From JAGQRJ01 sp041402045 (GTDB lineage: Bacteria; Planctomycetota; J058), in NCBI GenBank assembly GCA_041402045.1, contig JAWKSZ010000032.1, positions 1 to 64,000 on the forward strand: a DNA stretch of 64,000 nucleotides, read 5' to 3'. A program made the position numbers and the translations under genes. The notes under the pieces were generated by a model, which did no database searches, had not been told where the DNA came from, and worked only from the letters and a program-made list of their open reading frames with translations. Each line of letters opens with the position of its first letter. Position 1 is the first letter of the stretch. Of the stretch, positions 16,014 to 23,662 are shown piece by piece.

Positions 16014-18350
16014 GTGGGAGGCAAGCGAGCACGCCGGCGTCAGCTGATCTCGGACCGGGTCGCGCTCTACAAGACCGAGGAGGACCTCGGCCCCTGGGGC
16101 GCCGGCAACGGGCGCTGGGTCTACGACGAGCAGGACAAGGAACACTTCGTGTTCGTCACGATCTCGCCCGAGTCCCTCCCCAACAGCCGCGCCCGCCGCG
16201 CCTACAAGCAGCAGCTCGAGCACTCCGAAGGCCTCGACCACCCCCGGATCGTGTCGATCCTCAAGGGCGGCACCGACGACGGCGACGGCCGCCCCTACCT
16301 GATCCAGGAGGCGATCAGCGGGCGCACGCTGGAGAAGGCCCTGGCCGCCGGCGAGCGCTTCAAGCCCCAAGGCGCGCTGCAGGTGGCGATCGACCTGCTG
16401 AACGGGCTGGCCTACGCCCACAGCCGCGGGCGGATCGAGGGCGGGCTCTCGCCGCGGAGCGTGCTGCTCTCGGGCGAAGGCGACCTGACCCGCGGGCGGA
16501 TCCTGACCTTCGGCTTCCCCCGGGTCGTCGGCCCCGAGGAGACGACTGCGCTGGGCACCCTGCGCGTCGACTCCGAGTACGCCGCCCCGGAGGTGATCAA
16601 GAACGAGCCCGTCGACGGCCGCGCCGACGTCTACTCCGTCGCCGCGCTCCTGTTCCGCATGCTGACGGGCGAGCCCGCGATCCCGGTCTCCGGCGTCAAG
16701 GACGCGGTGCTGCACCGCCTGAACCAGACCGCCGACGAGCTGCCCGCGGGCACCTTCGAGGACCCCGCGCGGGACGAGGCGGTGCGCGCCGCGCTGCGCC
16801 GCGCGCTGTCCAAGGCGCCCTCGCGTCGGCCCACCGCCCGCGGCCTGGCGCTCCTGCTCAACGGCGAGGGCGACGAGGGCGAGCGCTTCGAGGAGGTGCT
16901 CCCCGACGGCGGGACCTGCAGCGCCAGCGGCGACGCGATCCCGCCCTTCGCCGAGCGCCCCTGGGACCGCAAGCACTCGGACCGCCCCTTCGTGTGCCGC
17001 ACCACCGGCGAGGTGTTCGCCGGGCAGGCCCACTGGGACCCGCGCATGCTCACCTCGACCAAGGGCAGCGAGAAGGCGCTCCCCGAGCCCCAGGGCGAGC
17101 CGCCGGCGGACGTGACCTTCGCCCTCCCCCCGCCCAAGCCCGCGGCCAAGAAGCCGACCCCCGAGAAGCCCGTCGAGAAGCCCGTCGAGAAGCCCGCCGA
17201 GAAGCCCGCCGAGAAGCCCGCCGCCGCCGAGGAGGCGGCCCAGCGCGAGGCCCAGGAGGCGGAGAAGGAAGCGCGCAGCAGCGACGTCGTGCGCTCGGCC
17301 CTGATCGACGCCTGGGAGGACGACCGGCGCGAGCTCAAGACGGCGCGCATGCGCGCCAACCGCAAGCCCACCGAGTCTGCGCCGGCGCCGCGCCCCGAGC
17401 CCGCCCCCAGCGCGCTCTCGCCGCTGAGCTCGCGCCGCGAGGCGGCGCAGGAGGAGCCCGCGGCGACCCCCACGGGCTGGGCGCTGATCACGATCGGGCT
17501 GCTGCTGCTCGCGCTGTTCCTGGGCGTGACCCTGAGCGGCGAGCGCAGCTCCCGCTTCGACGCCGAGCGCGAGCGCGACCTGGCCCAGGAGAGCCTGAGC
17601 GCGGCGACCAAGACCGCCGACCAGAACGCCTCCGAGGTGATCGAGCTCACCGCGCGCCTGGGCAAGATCCAGGGCGAGTTCGACGCCAACGCGCAGCGGG
17701 CGGAGGCCGCCGAGGCGGCTCGCCGCCTGAGCGCGGCCGCCCTCGAGGACGCGCAGGCGGCCCAGGCCCGCGCCGACGCCACCTCCGCCGCCCTGCGCCA
17801 GGACCTGGCCGCGGCCAGCGCCCAGGCCGCCCAGGTGACCAGCCAGCTCGCCGCCCTCGAGGCGACGAGCGCCGCTCGCGCCCTCGAGGCCCAAGAGGCC
17901 CTGCGCAAGGCGCAGGTGTTCGAGACCCAGCTCACGACCACCAGCGTGCAGGTGCAGAAGCTCCAGGAGGAGCTGGCCCTGGCCAAGGCCCAGGGCGCGC
18001 AGCTCGAGCAGCTGCGCCAGACCACCCAGCGCCTCGAGTCCGAGCTCGAGCAGGCCCAGGCCCGCGAGGCGAGCCTCAGCCAGCAAGCGGCGGCCGCTGC
18101 CCGCGACCTCGCCGCCCGCGAGCAGTCCCTCGCCGCGGCGCAGTCCCAGGCCCGGGACCTGCAGGCCCAGCTCGACGCGCTGACCGCGCGCCGGGCCGAC
18201 GTCGAGCGCGAGCTGAGCGAGCTGCGCCTCTGCGCGGTCCAGAACGGCGCCGGCGCCCCGGCCGTGGTCGGGACCACCCGCGCCGCGCTCGCCGCCGCGC
18301 CCCTCGACGCCCAGGGCAAGCCCGCCCCGCCGCCGGCGCCGTGGAGCTGA
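16014..18350 (+). CDS. Membrane pseudokinase with long coiled coil
   Basis: 778 residues from GTG 16014 after a strong AGGAGG. Residues about 15-285 keep the kinase fold outline (APEVI, DVYSVAALLFRMLTG) but lack the working parts: there is no VAIK lysine (FVFVTIS), the HRD loop is GGLSPRSVLL and the DFG is TFGFP. It is therefore a predicted pseudokinase. An EKP repeat linker lies near 382-402, one membrane helix at 488-508, and then about 230 residues of Ala/Glu/Gln-rich coiled coil. The frame ends PPPAPWS at a point where the next frame carries on naturally; see the following entry. Confidence 0.88.
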   Translation: MGGKRARRRQLISDRVALYKTEEDLGPWGAGNGRWVYDEQDKEHFVFVTISPESLPNSRARRAYKQQLEHSEGLDHPRIVSILKGGTDDGDGRPYLIQEAISGRTLEKALAAGERFKPQGALQVAIDLLNGLAYAHSRGRIEGGLSPRSVLLSGEGDLTRGRILTFGFPRVVGPEETTALGTLRVDSEYAAPEVIKNEPVDGRADVYSVAALLFRMLTGEPAIPVSGVKDAVLHRLNQTADELPAGTFEDPARDEAVRAALRRALSKAPSRRPTARGLALLLNGEGDEGERFEEVLPDGGTCSASGDAIPPFAERPWDRKHSDRPFVCRTTGEVFAGQAHWDPRMLTSTKGSEKALPEPQGEPPADVTFALPPPKPAAKKPTPEKPVEKPVEKPAEKPAEKPAAAEEAAQREAQEAEKEARSSDVVRSALIDAWEDDRRELKTARMRANRKPTESAPAPRPEPAPSALSPLSSRREAAQEEPAATPTGWALITIGLLLLALFLGVTLSGERSSRFDAERERDLAQESLSAATKTADQNASEVIELTARLGKIQGEFDANAQRAEAAEAARRLSAAALEDAQAAQARADATSAALRQDLAAASAQAAQVTSQLAALEATSAARALEAQEALRKAQVFETQLTTTSVQVQKLQEELALAKAQGAQLEQLRQTTQRLESELEQAQAREASLSQQAAAAARDLAAREQSLAAAQSQARDLQAQLDALTARRADVERELSELRLCAVQNGAGAPAVVGTTRAALAAAPLDAQGKPAPPPAPWS

Positions 18351-18754
18351 CCCCGGGCTCGCGGATCGTGCTCACCGCCGACAAGGCCCAGCTCGACCCG
18401 CTCCTGCGCGCGGGGGAGACCTCGAGCGCGGTCCTGGCCCTGCACGTGACCCTCGCCGGCGCGGGCAAGGCGCCTCGGGCCTACGGCCAGACCCTGGCCG
18501 CCGACGGGAGCCTCGACCCCCACAGCCCCCGCCGCTACCACCGCGCGGCCCCGGGCGACGGCGCCCAGCTCACGGTGTGGATCACCCCCGCCGAGGCCAA
18601 GCGCTACCTCAAGGAGGGCCGCCCCTTCGCCTTCGTGCTCGAGGCCCCCTTCGGCGGCGGCGCCCGCGCGATCCAGTCCGCCGAGCTCGTGGTGACCCCC
18701 GTCGGCGGCGACGCCGCCCGCCTGCTCGAGGAGCTCCGCGCCCGGGACTGGTAG
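18341..18754 (+). CDS. C-terminal domain of the pseudokinase, detached by a frame change
   Basis: 137 residues from GTG 18341, overlapping the preceding stop by 10 bp: VELTPGSRIVLTADKAQ... ending in EELRARDW. There is no Shine-Dalgarno sequence. Reading PPPAP directly into VELTPGS gives a smooth protein if one C is restored at about 18340, so this is more likely the end of the preceding protein than a separate gene. It looks like a beta-rich periplasmic domain. I do not recognise it. Confidence 0.55.
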   Translation: MELTPGSRIVLTADKAQLDPLLRAGETSSAVLALHVTLAGAGKAPRAYGQTLAADGSLDPHSPRRYHRAAPGDGAQLTVWITPAEAKRYLKEGRPFAFVLEAPFGGGARAIQSAELVVTPVGGDAARLLEELRARDW

Positions 18755-18927
18755 GCGCTGCGAGGCCGCGATCCAGACGCCCACGGCGCGCGCCAAGCAG
18801 CTCACCGTCGAGGCCGTTCGGATCGAGACCACCAAGCGCGCGTAGGACCTGCCCGTCGCGGGTCCCACGGGTGAGGAGCGACACTTTCGGCGCTCCGCGG
18901 GGTCAGTCTGATCGGGAGCGTGCGACC

Positions 18928-19647
18928 GTGGCCAAGACCGATCCTGAGGCGCTGGAGGCAGAGGTGCGAGCTGCGGTCGCCGCAGGTCGCGCGGAGGACG
19001 CCTTTCGCCTGGCCTTCCACGCGGTCGAGGCCGCTGAGCGGGAGCGCTCTGCCGCCCACGCCGCCCTGGCCCTCGCCGCGGAGGGTTGCTGGGACGACGC
19101 GATCGCCCGGCTCGAGGTCTTCCCCAGCGAGGGAGATCGCTTCGGCGCCCTCGCCGCCCTCGCGCTCGTGGCGCTCTCCCGCGCCCAGGCGGACCCCGCT
19201 GAGCGCGTCCTGCGCGCGATCGAGGCGCTCCCGACGGGGGCCTACGACCCCCTCCGCGACTACGCTCCGGGGCTCGTGCTGTGGCTCGTAGGTCGAGCGT
19301 GCGATCTGGGGGTGGCGGCGTCCCTCCGCGAGGAGGTCGCGCTCGAAGAGGTCTGGAGTGGGCTGTGCGCGACGGCGCTGGCCAACGGCCTCGAGGCCCA
19401 CCTGATCCCGGCGATCCCGGCGATCCCCAGCAGCGCCGTGCGCACCAGGACCGTGGTCTCCCTGGGCCAGGGCCTCGCCGACCGCGAGGCGGTGCGCCTC
19501 GAGACGCTGCTCGAGCTCCTGGCCCTCGAGCCCGCGCACCGCACGACGACCAGGGCGGTGGCGCGGGCCAGCCTGGCCGCCACGCCCCCCGGAGGAAGCC
19601 TCTTCCGGCTGCTCGTAGACCTCCTGGGGCTCCCTGCCCTCACGTAG
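18928..19647 (+). CDS. Alanine-rich all-helical protein, unknown function
   Basis: 239 residues from GTG 18928 (GGGAG nine bases upstream). The sequence is almost entirely short amphipathic helices (AEVRAAVAAGRAEDAFRLA, RSAAHAALALAAEG), consistent with TPR- or ankyrin-like helical repeats, with no signal peptide or membrane segment. I do not recognise a family. It follows the pseudokinase at 173 bp; the intervening 18767-18845 looks like a short remnant of coding sequence. Confidence 0.7.
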   Translation: MAKTDPEALEAEVRAAVAAGRAEDAFRLAFHAVEAAERERSAAHAALALAAEGCWDDAIARLEVFPSEGDRFGALAALALVALSRAQADPAERVLRAIEALPTGAYDPLRDYAPGLVLWLVGRACDLGVAASLREEVALEEVWSGLCATALANGLEAHLIPAIPAIPSSAVRTRTVVSLGQGLADREAVRLETLLELLALEPAHRTTTRAVARASLAATPPGGSLFRLLVDLLGLPALT

Positions 19648-19707
19648 CCGAGACCCCGGGAACCGATTCCGCGCGCCGCCTCCTACCCCCAGAGGGGAGG
19701 CTGCTGA

Positions 19708-20115
19708 ATGCGTCGCTCGACGTCGGTGCGCGAGCTGCGCGTGGCGGTCGCTGCCGCGGCCTTGGCGCAGGTCGCGTACGTCCCGTTCGCGGTCGGCGAA
19801 CTCCGCTACGGCAACGCGTTCGAGTTCTTCCAGCGCCGGCCCTTCGACCGCGAGACATGGCTGCGCCCCGCGGGTCCGCACGACCGGCTGCGCCAGATCG
19901 ACGACCTGGTCGACCACCGGCTCCGTGCGGGCATGTCGCGGGCCGACGTGACGTGGCTCCTGGGCCCGCCGACTCGAACGACCCGCTTCTCCGGCTGGGA
20001 CCTCGTCTACTACCTGGGGCTCGAGCGCTCGCCGTTCGGGGTCGACTCCGAGTGGCTCGTGGCGCGCTTCGATCCGTCGGGTCGGCTGAGCGAGTTCGCG
20101 ATCGCGCGCGATTGA
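19708..20115 (+). CDS. BamE/SmpA-like domain protein
   Basis: 135 residues with a hydrophobic N-terminal segment (about 10-30) acting as signal peptide or anchor. The C-terminal half has the SmpA/OmlA pattern: a helix MSRADVTWLLGPP, then a hairpin with GWDLVYYLGL and DSEWLVARFDPSGRLSEFAI. That fold occurs in BamE and in many small envelope proteins. There is no lipobox cysteine. GGAGG precedes the ATG at normal distance. Confidence 0.7.
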   Translation: MRRSTSVRELRVAVAAAALAQVAYVPFAVGELRYGNAFEFFQRRPFDRETWLRPAGPHDRLRQIDDLVDHRLRAGMSRADVTWLLGPPTRTTRFSGWDLVYYLGLERSPFGVDSEWLVARFDPSGRLSEFAIARD

Positions 20116-20648
20116 GGCGTACCCGTCGCGGGGGCAGCCCGCGGTTTCCGCACGCTCTGTAGGCGCAGGCGTCACGAGCCGGGCCTTGCGCTTCGCACTC
20201 GTGGGAACTTCGTAGGGGAGCAGCTTGCTGCTCCCGGTGTGTGCGTCCCTCCACTTCCCCGGTCCCCGAGGGCCTACGTGCCCCGAGATCGGCCCAGCGG
20301 CTTGGAGGGCGCAGCCGCCGCCGCGAAGGCCCTCCCCTCCGAGAGGTGGAGGGACGCCCAGACCGGGAGCAGCAAGCTGCTCCCCTACGACAGGACGTAG
20401 CCGACGAACCGGGGGCCATGAAGCCACGCCTGACCCGGCGGTCCGCGAGTTCGGTCGGGTGGGTCCTCGGTGTGACCCGCGCTCCGCCCCGGGTCGGCGT
20501 GCTGAGCCGCCCCCAGCGGTCGACGGAGGTCGCAGGCCGCCTTCCGGCCGCGTAGCCCCTGGGGCGTGTGGGCGAGATCGGCGCCGACCCGCTCCGCGAG
20601 CACGAGACCTGGACCACACCCGGCTCGCTGGCCTCGCTACACTCCTTC
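20116..20648. repeat. REPIN (family II) and non-coding sequence upstream of the RT locus
   Basis: Arms at 20211-20254 and 20346-20389 are inverted copies of a GTAGGGGAGCAGC / TTGCTGCTCC palindrome followed by a CGTCCCTCCAC flank, enclosing about 90 bp. Such inverted pairs of GTAG-headed palindromes are typical REPINs. From 20390 to 20637 I see no gene and no clear signal. TACACT at 20638-20643 is a plausible -10 element for the RNA that starts at about 20649. Confidence 0.75.
20638..20643 (+). promoter_or_regulatory. Putative -10 element of the retron-like RNA
   Basis: TACACT matches the -10 form TAnnnT used elsewhere in the window. Its expected start site, six to seven bases downstream, coincides with the first base of the 12-bp inverted repeat at 20649. 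The -35 region is weak. Confidence 0.4.
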
Positions 20649-20815
20649 GGTGGCGCTACGTCTCGAGTTTGGTTCCGAGTCCCTGCGGCCCGGGACACTC
20701 TGGGGCTACCCCAGGGGCAGTGTTTCGCCTGAGGGCGTGTCGGCGCATGGCGTCGGTGTGCGCTTCCGCGCACGTCCCGCCACGCACGACGTGACGGTCG
20801 GGGCGTAGCGCCACC
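20649..20815 (+). ncRNA. Candidate retron msr-msd RNA
   Basis: The first 12 bases, GGTGGCGCTACG (20649-20660), are the exact reverse complement of CGTAGCGCCACC (20804-20815). With two G-U pairs the helix extends to 18 bp (20649-20666 with 20798-20815). Inside are a hairpin GTCCC/GGGAC (20679-20696), a hairpin CTGGGG-CTA-CCCCAG (20700-20714) and a longer imperfect hairpin centred on GTGCGC-TTCC-GCGCAC (20758-20773) with outer stems GGCG/CGCC and GTCG/CGAC. A closing a1/a2 helix, short msr hairpins and one long msd hairpin directly upstream of the RT are the retron layout. The priming guanosine cannot be assigned from sequence alone. Confidence 0.6.
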
Positions 20816-20817
20816 CC

Positions 20818-22746
20818 ATGCGCCTCGAGGCCGGGGACTGGGTCGTCGCGATCGGGGCTGCGGGCGTCCTGAGTCCGGGCCTGGGCAAGCTCACGGGCGG
20901 CGACTACCAGGAGACGACCTTGATCCGCGCACGGGTCGAGCTGCCGTCGGGCGTACGCTGGTTCCACCCGGGCGAGCTGCGCCGGATCTCACCCGAGCTC
21001 GAGGCTGCGCTCCTGGAGGAGGCGCTGGAGCGAGGCCTGGTCCCCGCCGAACGGGACGAGGGGCTGCGCGCGGCCCTCGCCCGGTTCCGCCTGGGCAGCG
21101 AGTTCGTGCGCACCCCGCGGCTGCTCGACGCGCTGTGGGCGGTCCTGCGCGACACCGACGCGCCCGGGCTCGCCGAGCTGTTCGAGCTGAGCGCGCTCGA
21201 GCTGTGGGGCAAGGTCCCGGCGGAGGGCTATGTGCCCCTCACCGTCGAGCCGCCCGAGTGGCTCGAGGCCGACGACGGCACCTGGGACGACGACGACGAG
21301 GACGACGACGACCGCTACGCGAACCGCAACCTGCTGATCCCCGAGGACCCCGAGGACCCCGAGGGCGACGACGCGTGGGACGAGGACGAAGACTGGGACG
21401 AGGAGGACGATTGGGGCGAGGCACCCGAGGACCCGCTCGCGGAGGCGGTCGCGCTGGCCGACCACGCCGAGGCCTTCGCCTACGTGTTGCGCGAGGGCCG
21501 CGGCTGGACGGAGCCGCTGCTCCTCGAGCGCGGGAGCGCCGCGGTCTTCGGCCCGGGCGGGTGGATCCCGGGCCTCGTGGGTCGCGTGCTCGAGGCGTTC
21601 CCCTCTCGCCCGGCTGAAGAGCCGTTGGCCGAGTTCCTGCTCGAGGACGACACGTTCCAGGACGAGCACGGGGCGGTGCGCCCGCACCTGCGGCTGGCGG
21701 CGCAGCCGGTCATGCAGCCCTCGCCGCGCTTCCCGGTCCCTCCGCTGAGCACCCACGCGGAGGTCGCGCGCTGGCTCGGCCTCGACCTCGACGACCTGGA
21801 CTGGTTCTGCGACCCCCGCGGGTGGCTGCGCCGCGAGCCGCCGGGCCCGCTGCAGCACTACCGCTACGCCTGGCTGCGCAAGCGGAGCGGAGGGCGCCGC
21901 CTGGTCGAGGCCCCCAAGCAGCGGACCAAGGCGATCCAGCGCGCGCTGCTGCGCGAGGTCCTGGCGCACGTCCCGCCTCACGACGCCGCCCACGGGTTCC
22001 GCCCCGGGCGCTCGGTCCTGACCTACGCCAGACCTCACGTCGGCCAGGCCCTCGTGCTGCGCATGGACCTGCGGCACTTCTTCCCCTCGATCGGCGCCGG
22101 CCGCGTGGCGGCCACGTTCCACGCGCTGGGCTATCCACCCGGGGTGGCGCAGGCGCTCACGCACCTCGTGACCACCGCGACCCCCGACGAGCTCCTCGAC
22201 CCCGCCCGCCTGGACCCCGAGGCCGTGGACCGGCTGCGCCGCCGCCACCTGCCCCAGGGCGCGCCGACCTCGCCTGCGCTGGCCAACCTCTGCGCCTACG
22301 GCCTGGACGTGCGCCTGAGCGCGGCCGCCGCGAAGGTCGGCGCGACCTACACCCGCTACGCCGACGACCTGGCCTTCTCGGGGGACGAGGCCTTCCGCCG
22401 GCGCGCGAGCCGCTTCCGCCGGCTGGTGGTGCAGATCGCCACCGACGAGGGCTTCGACGTGCACTGGGCCAAGAATCGGTGGATGCGCCCCCACGCCCAG
22501 CAACGCCTGGCCGGCCTGGTGCTCAACGAGCGCCCGCGCCCCGCCCGCGCCGAGTTCGACCGGCTCAAGGCCACGCTCCACAACTGCGTGCGCCACGGCC
22601 CGGAGGGCCAGGACCGCGCGGGCCGCGCCGACCTCCGCGCGCACCTCCAGGGCCGAGTGGCCTGGTTCTGCCACACCGACCCAGCGCGCGGAGCCAAGCT
22701 CCGCGCGCTGTTCGAGCGAATCGACTGGCCGGAGTCGCCCGTGTAG
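20818..22746 (+). CDS. Retron-type reverse transcriptase with large N-terminal extension
   Basis: 642 residues. Residues 1-60 look like a small beta barrel (GDWVVAIG ... WFHPGELRRIS); about 154-200 is an Asp/Glu-rich linker; about 340-635 is the RT. RT motifs: AHGFRPGRSVLTYAR, catalytic Asp417 in MDLRHFFPSI, LPQGAPTSPALANL, TRYADDLAFSG (YADD 514-517) and a C-terminal RGAKLRALFERIDW. The retron VTG segment reads LAGLVLN here. There is no maturase or endonuclease domain, which argues against a group II intron. The ATG is two bases after the candidate msr-msd RNA. RTs of this clade make msDNA and often guard a toxin; the N-terminal part or the nucleotidyltransferase downstream could be that effector. 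Confidence 0.9.
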   Translation: MRLEAGDWVVAIGAAGVLSPGLGKLTGGDYQETTLIRARVELPSGVRWFHPGELRRISPELEAALLEEALERGLVPAERDEGLRAALARFRLGSEFVRTPRLLDALWAVLRDTDAPGLAELFELSALELWGKVPAEGYVPLTVEPPEWLEADDGTWDDDDEDDDDRYANRNLLIPEDPEDPEGDDAWDEDEDWDEEDDWGEAPEDPLAEAVALADHAEAFAYVLREGRGWTEPLLLERGSAAVFGPGGWIPGLVGRVLEAFPSRPAEEPLAEFLLEDDTFQDEHGAVRPHLRLAAQPVMQPSPRFPVPPLSTHAEVARWLGLDLDDLDWFCDPRGWLRREPPGPLQHYRYAWLRKRSGGRRLVEAPKQRTKAIQRALLREVLAHVPPHDAAHGFRPGRSVLTYARPHVGQALVLRMDLRHFFPSIGAGRVAATFHALGYPPGVAQALTHLVTTATPDELLDPARLDPEAVDRLRRRHLPQGAPTSPALANLCAYGLDVRLSAAAAKVGATYTRYADDLAFSGDEAFRRRASRFRRLVVQIATDEGFDVHWAKNRWMRPHAQQRLAGLVLNERPRPARAEFDRLKATLHNCVRHGPEGQDRAGRADLRAHLQGRVAWFCHTDPARGAKLRALFERIDWPESPV

Positions 22747-22784
22747 CTGCCGCGATCTCCGTGCGCCACCGCGGCCACGTGGGC

Positions 22785-22790
22785 TATAGT
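22785..22790 (+). promoter_or_regulatory. -10 element for a leaderless small ORF
   Basis: TATAGT is followed after exactly six bases by the ATG at 22797, so the predicted transcription start is the start codon. It lies between the RT stop and the small ORF, which suggests the small ORF and nucleotidyltransferase have their own promoter. Confidence 0.5.
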
Positions 22791-22796
22791 CCAGGC

Positions 22797-22958
22797 ATGG
22801 ACCCACAGGAGCTGAACCGTCGCCTCGAACGCGCCGCTGAGGCCCGTGCCCGCCTGCGACGAGCGACGATCGAGCTGCGCGCCTTTGGAGCCAGGGTTCT
22901 GGCGAAGCGACCTCATGGACCTCAACGACCCGACGACCGCGTGCCTTCTCGTCGCTGA
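22797..22958 (+). CDS. Small Arg-rich helical protein upstream of a nucleotidyltransferase
   Basis: 53 residues: MDPQELNRRLERAAEARAR followed by more charged helix and a basic tail. The frame overlaps the start of the nucleotidyltransferase by 44 bases. A small basic helical partner overlapping an AbiEii-like gene is a usual toxin-antitoxin layout. I do not recognise the sequence. The clear TATAGT six bases upstream supports expression. Confidence 0.55.
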   Translation: MDPQELNRRLERAAEARARLRRATIELRAFGARVLAKRPHGPQRPDDRVPSRR

Positions 22959-23499
22959 CGCCCTGAACAGGGCGGGACTGCGCGGCGCGCTGTACGGCGG
23001 CCTCGCTCTGGCCGCGTTCGGGGAGCCCCGGGAGACGAAGGACGCGGACTTCGTGGTCGCGGGGGCGACCCCCGACCAACTCGTCGCCGCACTCGAAGCC
23101 ATTGGCCACGGCGGCGTGATCACGTTCGACTGGACACGCTTCGGCGGGAACCGCGTCGCACGAGTGACCTTGCTGGGTGGGGATTCGACGACCGGTCTCA
23201 ACGTGGCCGACCTGGTCGAGCCATGTTCCGAACGCTTCGCACAGCGCGTCCTCGACCGAGCGCTCTCGGGAGAGCTGCGAGGCCAAACGCTGTCGATCGT
23301 TCGACCCGAGGACTTCGTGCTGCTCAAGGCGCTCTCCACCCGAGATCGCGACCTCGAGGACGCCGCCAGCGTCGTTCGTGCCCTCGGAGCCGACCTCGAC
23401 CTGCAACTGATTCACGAGGAGGCAGCCCTCTTGGCCGCCGAGCTGCCCGAGTCCGAGGTCACGTCGCGCTTGGAGCGTGTCCTACGCGCACTGCCTTGA
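22915..23499 (+). CDS. Nucleotidyltransferase of the AbiEii/DUF6036 type
   Basis: 194 residues. The polymerase-beta-like nucleotidyltransferase core is seen as LYGGLALAAFG followed by ETKDADFVV, where Asp43 and Asp45 would bind metal, and a third carboxylate is likely in the LNVADLVE segment. The region RPEDFVLLKALSTRDRDLEDA is typical of AbiEii/MNT-like proteins. Members act as toxins that modify tRNA or protein, or as antitoxin partners. The start was chosen as the ATG at 22915 inside the overlapping small ORF. The gene follows the RT by about 170 bp, and a copy of the RT 3' end lies after it at 23595-23612. Confidence 0.8.
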   Translation: MDLNDPTTACLLVADALNRAGLRGALYGGLALAAFGEPRETKDADFVVAGATPDQLVAALEAIGHGGVITFDWTRFGGNRVARVTLLGGDSTTGLNVADLVEPCSERFAQRVLDRALSGELRGQTLSIVRPEDFVLLKALSTRDRDLEDAASVVRALGADLDLQLIHEEAALLAAELPESEVTSRLERVLRALP

Positions 23500-23594
23500 T
23501 ATCCGCGAGCGTATTCCTCGGCCGTGTCGGATCGATCACCCTGGCGGAGCGCCCTTGGATCTCGGGCGGACGCGCGATCTGGGCGAGTCCAACG

Positions 23595-23612
23595 ATCGAG
23601 TGGCCGGAGTCG
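23595..23612. repeat. Short direct repeat of the RT 3' end
   Basis: The 18 bases at 22720-22737, coding the RT terminus IDWPES, recur at 23595-23612 with one mismatch, again followed by an in-frame stop (IEWPES). The two copies flank the small ORF and nucleotidyltransferase. The repeat suggests insertion of that pair at the RT stop with duplication of the target, or a second lost RT end. Confidence 0.45.
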
Positions 23613-23662
23613 TAGACCCGGCGTCGAGCTGAGGCTCGAGCGCCGAGTCCACGCCCCTGCCG

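Noticed and set aside
20566..20808. 80-codon ORF just before the reverse transcriptase
   Set aside because: It crosses the candidate structured RNA, has a poor start context and no recognisable protein features.
20818..22746. Group II intron-encoded protein
   Set aside because: No maturase X, DNA-binding or endonuclease domain follows the RT, and no intron 5' GUGYG or domain V-like sequence is apparent around it.
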